Part shown: piece by piece, positions 56,351 to 64,000 of the stretch
Layout of the letters: every line of letters begins with the position of its first letter
Position numbering within the stretch: position 1 is the first letter of the stretch
DNA from: Limnanthes douglasii subsp. nivea
Taxonomy: Eukaryota; Streptophyta; Magnoliopsida; Brassicales; Limnanthaceae
Direction: 5' to 3'
NCBI GenBank assembly: GCA_036936605.1
Contig: JAUPFV010000001.1
Location: forward strand, 349,381,081-349,445,080
Length of the DNA stretch: 64,000 nt
Notes under the pieces: generated by a model
What the model saw: the letters and a program-made list of their open reading frames with translations, nothing else
Database searches by the model: none
Told to the model about the DNA's origin: nothing
Position numbers and translations under genes: made by a program

Positions 56351-57159
56351 CATGTTAAAATTACCCAAAATGCATCTATCCCCATCTAAAAAATGCATTT
56401 GACCAAGCTTTAATTTTTTTACTACCAAATTTACCCCAAGTTTGATTTCTTTACGGAACTTCAATTAATAAAGAAAAAACACGAAGTGTATCATATTCTC
56501 GCCCAATTTAAAAAACAACATAATCTACTAACCTCCCCATAAAAACAGTTTCATTTAATAGATTAAACCTAATATTTCTATAATTTTATGAAGTTCTTTG
56601 AAAAACTTGTTGAATATTCAAACATCTTTCAAGAATATTCAAACATATCTCAAGAACATTCAAATATACTTCAAAAAACTTCTAACTTCTTTTTAAAAAA
56701 CACAAAATTAAATATGATTCAAACGGATTATGAGATTAGCATGGATGAGCTACTTTTGACAGAAATAGAGAAGAAACTTTGTTTTATGGAGAAGGAGGTT
56801 CAGACGCTGGAAAATGTAACAACGTTTTTTTTTTTAAACAATCCTATGGTGATGCACATTCGTACCACCGGTTCTATGGGCTAGAACATGTGGTACAAAG
56901 GTGCATCGGTATCGGTTTTAACCCTTACACACCACTTGTACAGGGGGCACCAGAACTGGTGGTGCATGTAGTGTATGACCGCCAGTTTTTTAGCCATGCA
57001 ACACCAGTTCAGAATCCTGAACCGATTGTGGATGGCCTTAAAAAAATTGGTCCTCTTAGCGGTCGAGACCCCTATTTCTACCAGGTTTAGTAATTTATAT
57101 TTATCTACTAGCTTTGACTTGTATATTGGATTTTGGTAATTAGGAAGCGGATGCTACAA
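56351..57159. other. Unrecognised segment upstream of the MULE remnant
   Basis: Contains two short overlapping frames (56588-56884, with repeated EYSNI/EHSNI units, and 56779-57090, ending DGLKKIGPLSGRDPYFYQV). I recognise no family in either. They may be the eroded N-terminal part or leader of the transposase that follows, or an unrelated remnant. Confidence 0.3.
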
Positions 57160-59640
57160 ATGGATCAGCAGAAGCTTTTAGTACTGACTAGACTCATGTT
57201 TATTCACCACTAAGTATTATATGCAAGAAATATTGGTTAAGTGGGTCAAGAAGACCGGAATAGATAACGTTTTGGTTATCAACACAAACACTGCGATAAG
57301 ATAGATAGTAGAATTAATCCTTGAATATGGTTTGAGTGTGAGAGGTCGAGAAAGTATACTCGGGCGGTCTAATAAATATTGTAAGAGAAAGTCAATAGGA
57401 ACAAAAAAATAATTGTCCCTTCGAGCTTAAGGGCACCCTGATTAGTCTCGATCAATGGTCGTAATAACTTATTGTTGGGATTCACAATCATAAAAATTTG
57501 AAACACTTAAGCGGTCATTCATACGGAGGCCGTTTGAATGAAAAAAATAGAATTTATAGAACGATCGACCTTTATAGGAAAATATCTTAGAAAACTATTT
57601 AACTGTATTAAAAAGTTGAATAAAGATAGTGTTTCTTCCATGCACACAAACTAAAACGCTAGGCAGAAAAACCAGATGTTGAAGAAGGCGGGCACGTAAT
57701 AGTTGAAGTTCTTGTTGGGAGAGCTCGAGAGGAATAATTAATATGAATGACATAAATCTGGTGAAGACGATGGTTGTATTATTACTGATATATTTTTTGC
57801 GAATATAGTTAGTGTTGATCAGTTAGGGACATTTCCAAAACTGTTGATCATATATAGCATTTATAAGACCATAAGATATGGGATGCCATTGTTTGAGATC
57901 GAAGGTGTGACAAATACTGGTTTGACTTATTGGTATTAGAATGTTTGCAGTTGTTGATTATAGCTCACAACATTGAAAAATCGTCCGTGATTTTGACAAA
58001 AAAAGATTTAGCGTTGATCAACGCTCTTGAACTAGTTTTTCCAAAGACAACGTAAATGTTATGTCGTTGGCACATAAACCAAAATGTTCAAGATAATACT
58101 AGAAAGTACTTCATTAAGAAAAGCAATCATGTGTTGTTTGTGTCTTCGTGGAAAAAGATATTGTATGCGATATTAGAAATTGAATTTGATCACACTAGGT
58201 TGAGATGCGGCGTTATTACCAAAACCATCATATTGCAATGAAGTACACTGAAAAGTCTTGGCTTGACAAATACACTAATAAATTTGTGGTTTGGAAAATA
58301 AAAAAGTCATGCATTTGGGATATGCCACGACTAACCGAGTCGAGATCGATCATTCAAACCTGAAATGTTACCTACGTACGAGCAAACTTAACTTTGAGTT
58401 ATTTTGGGCAATGATACATTCACTTGTTGAACTCCAACATTGTGCAATTAGATCTTCATTTGAAAAAGAATCGTTATTTAACACATCATAAATTTGGAGA
58501 CAAAGTGTTAGACTAAATTTGAGGTAACGTTTCCAACAAAGCCTTAGAACTTTTTCTTACTGAATTAGAAAGTGCCAAATATTTTGAGAAAATTGACGCG
58601 CTTGGGGTGGATGTCAAACAAAATATAACCGATTAAGTTTGCACATGTCAAATAAGATCTACGCACGATATATCGTGTTTGCATCAGATTGGCGAGTGGT
58701 TATATAATGGAAAAAATGCTCATTTGGAAGCTTTTCACAAGTCACTTGAAGATGTTAGAAAATATGGATAAACTTGTAAGTGATGTTATGGAAACAAATG
58801 ATTAAAGTCATAAAATACATTTACAAGAAACATTTTGAAGTTTTTTTTATCCAAAATCATCCTCTATTTTAGAACTATTAGAGAAACATAAACACTACAA
58901 TCTTCCACAAGTCAAACAAAAATTAGTTGTTGATGTACCATCAACTTAACAAGATAAATGTTATTGGGAACATGTGGAATATGCTGATAAAGCTAGCGAA
59001 GGTTCAATGTTGAACCCTTTTAAAACACCAAAGGTTACCATCCGTAAAGCAATTCCTAGTGGTAATACTATTCGTGCAGATGTACCTAGAGTACTCTGTA
59101 CTCATTCAATTGCGTGGTTTTCTAGCAATAGCGTACCAAAATCTATTTTTGGTTCGAAACAACTGATTAACGATCCAAAGGATCTTGCGGTGGTTTTCTC
59201 CACACTTAATACCTTTTATAACATTTATAAACAACGTTACTCCTGATGGTCACTATAGGTATCGTGCAATTTCATATGGGTTGTCTGGCCAACAAGAGGG
59301 TCGGGCAGAGATTAAAAAAGACATTTACGAAAAACTAATGGATAACTATGAGGTATATAGCAAGATAGACAATAGTAAAGAAGAATATTCGAAGGTGGCC
59401 AAAAGTATACACTATTACGGAGTACCAGTTGATCTTCGTTATTAGATGAAAATGCCGAAGATGGGTATAACAATCACAACAAGGTTTCAGTGTATTGTGC
59501 ATTTGTATCACAATCAGGATCGATGAATTTGGAGTTACACTTTCCTACCACATCGTGGTGCACCTTCTCTGATGTCTAAAATATTGTAAATTGGATTTGG
59601 TTTTGTTGAAAATAACCACTTTATCAATGTAAGTAATTTA
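57160..59640 (+). pseudogene. Mutator-like transposase with OTU-like tail, dead
   Basis: N-terminal FAR1-like part at 57230-57560 (WVKKTGIDNVLVINTN; later HNHK-LKHLSGHSYGGRLNE). MULE catalytic region at 57850-58500: YKTIRYGMPLFEIEGVTNTGLTY, LCRWHINQNV, then YATTNRVEIDHSNLKCYLRTS and HSLVELQHCAIRSSFEKE. The far end (59240-59520) reads GHYRYRAISYGL..., a long helix, YYGVPVDLRY, then KMPKMGITITTRF. This resembles the OTU cysteine protease core (family D-G-N/H-C-x-[FY]-R-A), with the catalytic Cys read as Tyr. Transposase-OTU fusions are known in plant MULE-derived genes. Many stops and shifts. TIRs were not found. Confidence 0.72.
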
Positions 59641-60154
59641 TATTAAATTTATGTTTTTTAGTATACCAAATATCCACACTCATCCTATATTTTTTCATCT
59701 CATTGGTGCAGGTATTACGTACCAATGGACTGAGACTTGGTACCCCATCTGTGCGGCCATTGTTCAGCCGATTCCGAAAAGGAAAATGGCAAACAACAGA
59801 CACCTACAACAATGAAAACTCTACCCTAAACCTCTAAATTCTATCATAAATTTGAAACCTTAACCAATCCAAATAAAAAAAACTAATCTAAAACCACCTA
59901 AATTCAACCTAAAATAGAGATTGAAAAAGAGGAAAAAATCACCTTGGTGGTGGTGGAGGAGGATGAACTCCATTTTTTTACCATGATGAAAGAGGAAAGG
60001 AGAATGCGGAGGAGGAGGAGGCCATAACTTTTGGTGACCGGATTCTAGAGAGAGAGAAGTGAAAGAGATTGAAGGGTTTGAGATTTGTGTTTTTGAAACA
60101 TAAAGGTGAATGTGGTTTAGAAAAAAACTCTTTAAATACCTCCAAAAGTGTATT
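59641..60154. other. Spacer with purine/pyrimidine-biased stretch
   Basis: A minus-strand frame (60195-59860) is Pro/His/Phe-rich because of GGAGGAGGA and GGTGGTGG runs near 59950-60025; it has no protein family features and I do not call it a gene. It may be the terminal region of the MULE. Confidence 0.35.
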
Positions 60155-61085
60155 CTAGAGCTGACAGTTCGATGTTCTTCTATATCACTACTCATGAGAT
60201 AGTGATCCTATTAGTCTATGTTGATGATATTATAGTTACTAGAAATCTACCTAATTCTCTGCATAGATTCACCACTAAACTTAATGAAATATTCTCTTTC
60301 GAGGATATGTCGAATCTTCATTTATTTCTAAACATGGAGGTTGTCAGGGACTCAAGTGGATTTTATCTAACACAAACTAGATACATAGAAGACCTTCTTA
60401 TGAATGCTGGAATGAGCTCGTCTAAATCATGTCCTACTCTGATGGTTGTTGGTCAGCTTTTATCTCTTTGTGACGGCATTCTGCTTTATGATCTTACATC
60501 ATATATAAACTTTTAGGATTGTTACAATATATGTTACATACAAGACCTCATATCTCTTTTGCTGTTAATAAACTATCTCAAATTTTTTGAATCCCCTACT
60601 AATATGCATTTACAATATGTTACACGTGTGTTGAGGTACTTGTTTGGGATAAAAGGACTTGGATTGCACATCAAGCCGTCTGCACATATGTGTCTCACAT
60701 GTTTTTCTCACCTGATAACCAGAGATTTGTAGAACGAAATTTGTTGGATATTTTTTAAGACTCCTCGATTTCTTGGTCGTCTAAGAAACAACAAACAACA
60801 AGTCGTGGTCAAGTTTATCACAAGGTCGGAATATCTAGTTCTGGCCTATCTTACAACTTATTTATATGGCTCCATGCTGTTTTTCAGGAGCTTTGTTTTC
60901 CTCTCTCACGAATACCAATTGTTTGGTGAGACAATGTAAGGCTTGCGTCACTTGCCTCTAACCATGTCTTCCACTATAGGACCAAAGACATCGAGATTGA
61001 TGTGCATTCCATCAGAGACCAGGTCATGTGTCGACAACTTAAAATTTTGTATATATCGTCACATGACCAAACGGTTGATAGCTTT
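60155..61085 (+). pseudogene. Copia RT/RNase H fragment (element G)
   Basis: Starts abruptly inside RT (DSSMFFYITTHEIVILLVYVDDIIVT), continues with SGFYLTQTRYIEDLLMNAGM and, after frame breaks, LRYLFGIKGLGLHIKPS, SWSSKKQQTTS and the RNase H end (YRTKDIEIDVHSIRDQV). This is the order and spacing of the last third of a copia pol of the RE1-like type. Everything upstream is missing. 61260-61490 may hold its 3' LTR, but there is no partner to confirm it. Confidence 0.75.
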
Positions 61086-61536
61086 ACTATACCTCTAATT
61101 CATGTGTCGACAACTTGAAATTTTGTATATGTTTTCGCTTTGTTTATTACAAGATAAACTTGACCTTTACTAGGCTTTGTATCTTGTTCTAAAAAGAAAA
61201 ACCTCGTTGGAGAGAAGAGAGGCAAAGCTGCGTAAAGAAAAAGAGACAGATTTGAGCTGTGTAATCTAAACTATATCCTAAGGTTTAGTGTATGAACCAG
61301 ATTTTTATTTGTGTTTGGGCTGAAAGCCCAAGTCATGTAAACTATGTAAAATGTACTAGACACGTGTATAACTAATAGTAGGTAAGCGGTTACGTTTGTT
61401 TACTACAAACAACTCTTCCACTGCTAAATAGAGTTGTAAAACTCTGAAAAAAGACAGTAAGTAAGAGTTACACGTTTTTCCGATTTCTCCTCAATTCAAA
61501 TCATGTATCTTGATTATTAAATGAACAAAACAATAA
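61086..61536. other. Possible 3' LTR remnant of copia G
   Basis: Leader-like sequence with GGGCTGAAAGCCCAAG hairpin (61318-61333) and CTAAATAGAG (61424) resembling an LTR promoter. No second copy in the window, so unconfirmed. Confidence 0.25.
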
Positions 61537-61650
61537 TATCAATCTCGAATGAAATCATGATATTGTTGGAATCGTTACCCTGGACAAGTCTAAGCAATGA
61601 AATACGGATCACTCAACTGTTAACAATAAATGTACACAACAGAACTACTA
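61537..61650 (+). repeat. Direct repeat R1, right copy
   Basis: Same direction as 56240-56350. Together they bracket the MULE remnant and copia G. Confidence 0.6.
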
Positions 61651-61963
61651 GACCAATTTCTTATGATATTAGTTTGAGAGCATTTTTGTATTACAAATTT
61701 AATCTTGCATCAATTTTATGACTTATTTGTATTTTTTACTTTTGAATAAACACTATTAACATCTAAGATGTTTATGATTAAAACTACATATCAGGCACAT
61801 GAAAACTCTTGATAAATTCCAAAACCAAAACTAAAACATATATACTTAAAAAGTACATACCATGATGTTTTTAAATCAAAGAAAACATTGTCCCCCCACA
61901 TTTAAGTGGGTCCAAATGGAACCAAAAGCAAACAAAAAAACAGCACTTCAATTAAGTAGAAAA

Positions 61964-63406
61964 TCATGAATTCTTGTGAAGCCCTTTAGAAGCTGCAGCT
62001 ACAGCACAGTCCATAGGTTGAAACCCTATTTTCCCTCTCTTCAAGTCATAAACAACTTCAACATTTTGTTGTTGAAAACTCCCAAACACAGCGGCCGGTC
62101 CATAATCTCCTTCGTCGGCGCCCATGCGTTGGAACAACAGGCACTTCACCACGGTGGAGTTACGCGGTGCACTCACAGCGTAAAATGTGTTTCCTTGGGG
62201 TAAAACTAGGCTTGCATTATTCAAGAAATGGAAAGTGATGGAAGGAAAGAGATGATCATCATTGTTACTGATGAGGAGTTTGTTGTTAGGACAAGGGACT
62301 TTGTAACAAAGATCAAATCCTGTCTGTTCCTCCATCTCTACAGCGCGAGGATATGATACCATTGTCTGAAAGACTGCGAGAAGCTCAGAGTGGAAAGGCT
62401 CAGGTAAGTGAGTGTAAGTTGTTCCCGAATCGATCAACATCCCTCCGTTACCTCTTGAATCGAACTCTCTCAAGCTCAATGGGACTCCGGTGAAGTGAGT
62501 ATTACCAACCGTAATAGCCTCTAGACCAATGTAGTAGTAGTTAGGGTACATTGGACTTTTTAACATTGGAGTGAACTGCAAAGTGTTATTATCATTGTTT
62601 GATATAGCACCGTCTCCTATAACTAGCGGACTTGAGATGTTAGGGTTGTTAGCAAACTTAAAGGCTAAGAAACAATGAGAGAAGCCTTTTTCAAGAAACC
62701 CTAGTTGAGAAGGAAGTGATAAAGGTCCTCTTCCGAATCCTGCTATTCCGATAGGCTCGCGATACGTTGAACCTACGCAACCAAAGCAAAACCGAGAATT
62801 AATCTCTCTACTAGTACTACTCTCATGATCATGAGCTCTAAGTGTATCCCTCGTGAGTGTCCCGGTAACTAACCCGCCTTCACCATAAGTGTAGGCGAAA
62901 GACGGACAAGGCCTAGCACAAGTCGATTTAACGAGTGTACTCAAAGAGCAACCGGAGACGGTGCAAGGGTCGAAAGGGTTATCGGAACTATGGATATCGA
63001 CACAAAAGGAAGAAGAACAAGAATCTCTAGTACAAGAATCGGAATGAGAAGGAGAGAAAGTGGAAAGAAACTTATTATCTTTATACTCATCACAATCCAT
63101 ACAATCAAAAGATATATTGCCACAAGGAACCCAAGTGAGGTCACTTCCTGTGTCTAAGTAGACTTGAATGGCTTGTGGTGGTGTACCTATATTTAAGGTT
63201 ATCAAATATCCATCTCTTACTTCTCTGAGTGGTTCTACTAAGTCTAAGGTTTGTAATGAAGTTGTTTTTGCAAAACCAGAAGATCTTAAGTGGGTTAGGC
63301 CAAGAACAAATGATGAAGAACTAGGATTTATCTTTCGTGCTAGAATTAAATGGGTAAAGAAGAATAAGAGTGGTAAGATGAGTAATACAGAATTTTTGTA
63401 AGACAT
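61964..63406 (-). CDS. Pepsin-like aspartic protease, nepenthesin/TAXi type (480 aa)
   Basis: A secreted plant aspartic endopeptidase of family A1. Residues 1-23 form a signal peptide (LLILPLLFFFTHLILA). The first catalytic motif is DTGS at 85-88 in VYLDTGSDLTWVPCG, the flap Tyr region is YTYGEGG (172-178), and the second catalytic motif is DSGT at 326-329. About a dozen Cys between 95 and 170 and the absence of a saposin-like insert are typical of the atypical or nepenthesin-like plant subgroup (TAXi_N/TAXi_C domains). The C-terminal FGSFQQQNVEVVYDL box is present. Single exon, full length, no defects. The start is the ATG that puts the hydrophobic signal first. The substrate is unknown; relatives act in the cell wall, in defence or in senescence. 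No link to the neighbouring transposon debris. Confidence 0.93.
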   Translation of the reverse strand: MSYKNSVLLILPLLFFFTHLILARKINPSSSSFVLGLTHLRSSGFAKTTSLQTLDLVEPLREVRDGYLITLNIGTPPQAIQVYLDTGSDLTWVPCGNISFDCMDCDEYKDNKFLSTFSPSHSDSCTRDSCSSSFCVDIHSSDNPFDPCTVSGCSLSTLVKSTCARPCPSFAYTYGEGGLVTGTLTRDTLRAHDHESSTSREINSRFCFGCVGSTYREPIGIAGFGRGPLSLPSQLGFLEKGFSHCFLAFKFANNPNISSPLVIGDGAISNNDNNTLQFTPMLKSPMYPNYYYIGLEAITVGNTHFTGVPLSLREFDSRGNGGMLIDSGTTYTHLPEPFHSELLAVFQTMVSYPRAVEMEEQTGFDLCYKVPCPNNKLLISNNDDHLFPSITFHFLNNASLVLPQGNTFYAVSAPRNSTVVKCLLFQRMGADEGDYGPAAVFGSFQQQNVEVVYDLKRGKIGFQPMDCAVAAASKGLHKNS

Positions 63407-63445
63407 TGTGCATAAGATGGATATTCATGTCCATGTAGATGCTTG

Positions 63446-63453
63446 TATTTATA
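63446..63453 (-). promoter_or_regulatory. Probable TATA box of the aspartic protease gene
   Basis: On the minus strand TATAAATA lies 40-47 bp upstream of the ATG at 63406, implying a very short leader. Position-based call. Confidence 0.45.
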
Positions 63454-64000
63454 ATGCAGGCATAGCTAATTACTTTAATGGTTGTTCCTGCTAGCAATTA
63501 GCTAGGGTTTTAGTGACACATGTTACAAGGAGGGAAGTGTTTTTGCGGAGTCTAAGTTTCTTGAATCATTGTTATTTGGGACGCCATAAGATTCGCAATC
63601 GTATAAAGCATAAAATATATAATGTTTGGATTAAATACTCGGTAGTAATGGTTTATATTGAATAATAACTTTTAATATATTTAATATAAGATATAAAAAC
63701 TTTTTTATTTTGTTAATTGTTTTTCCTAATTTCTGTAACATTTGTTTTTACAGTTTAAAAAGGATTTAACATAAACCATAAAAATACATAACCTCAACCG
63801 AAAAAGAAAATACATAACCTCAGCTAGGATGCAAAATTATTTTTTTTAAATTATTTTTAGTAAAAATACCTATAAAAAGAATTTGTTTCTTTTTAATAAA
63901 AAATATATATAGGCTAACTGTTCCAACACTTTGGCTATCTTTATATACATAAGATACTATCATATAGCTTTTTTTTTTTTGATAAAATCTATTGATATGA
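63454..64000. other. AT-rich 5' flank of the protease gene
   Basis: No gene seen. Very AT-rich from 63600 on, with several poly(T) or poly(A) runs. Confidence 0.4.

Noticed and set aside
59860..60195. 111-codon minus-strand frame rich in Pro, His and Phe
   Set aside because: Composition follows GGA/GGT runs in the DNA; no family features, and it overlaps the start of the copia G fragment.
61521..61721. 66-codon frame overlapping repeat R1
   Set aside because: Its left half is the repeat shared with 56240-56350, where no frame is kept; no protein features.
1..64000. tRNA, rRNA, CRISPR or prokaryotic features
   Set aside because: None seen. The TGGTATCAGAGC and TTGGCGAC motifs are retrotransposon primer sites next to LTRs, and the tandem repeats lack the spacer structure of CRISPR arrays.

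Overview
The window is nuclear DNA of a seed plant, most likely a eudicot. It carries two plant cytochrome P450 genes (families CYP81 and CYP79), a plant-type pepsin-like protease, GT-AG introns, plant-specific retrotransposon lineages and AT-rich spacers. I cannot name the species. Only three host genes are visible; at least two thirds of the window is transposable elements in several layers.

Layout. 1-1231: left-running remnant of a Ty3/gypsy Tat-type element (gag with an internal deletion, PBS, LTR). 1538-1884: Mutator-type MITE with a 9-bp target duplication. 3294-5490: scrap of a Tat antisense ORF cut off by a 5'-truncated LINE. 5919-7415 (-): complete, intronless CYP81 gene. 8425-13124: decayed copia element D, TSD ATAAA. 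14859-15168: solo LTR. 15800-21394: old copia element E. 22730-24447: CYP79 gene (+), two exons. 24448-29500: young, apparently intact copia element F, inserted in the last part of the CYP79 coding region; the CYP79 tail lies beyond it at 29501-29593. 31455-42075: nearly complete Tat element A, TSD GGTTA, with a 959-codon antisense gene (aORF) containing one intron. 42427-55577: older Tat element B (right-to-left), whose aORF is split by Tat element C (44710-55357, TSD AAGCT). 57160-59640: dead Mutator-like transposase with an OTU-protease-like tail. 60155-61085: copia RT/RNase H fragment. 61964-63406 (-): aspartic protease gene.

How it fits together. CYP81 and CYP79 are divergently oriented. 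Removing the elements placed between them brings them to about 4.7 kb apart, so they may once have been head-to-head neighbours; a shared pathway is only an inference. CYP79 enzymes turn amino acids into aldoximes. In this copy every codon up to residue 512 is open, and the only lesion is element F, which replaces the final 29 residues with 17 read from the LTR. The two F LTRs are identical by eye outside a 33-bp tandem repeat (3 versus 5 units), so the disruption is recent.

The least ordinary feature is the antisense gene of the Tat elements. It recurs in copies A, B, C and the fragment at 3294. In A and C it has an intron at the same site and phase. Because it runs against the genomic RNA, its intron can survive reverse transcription.
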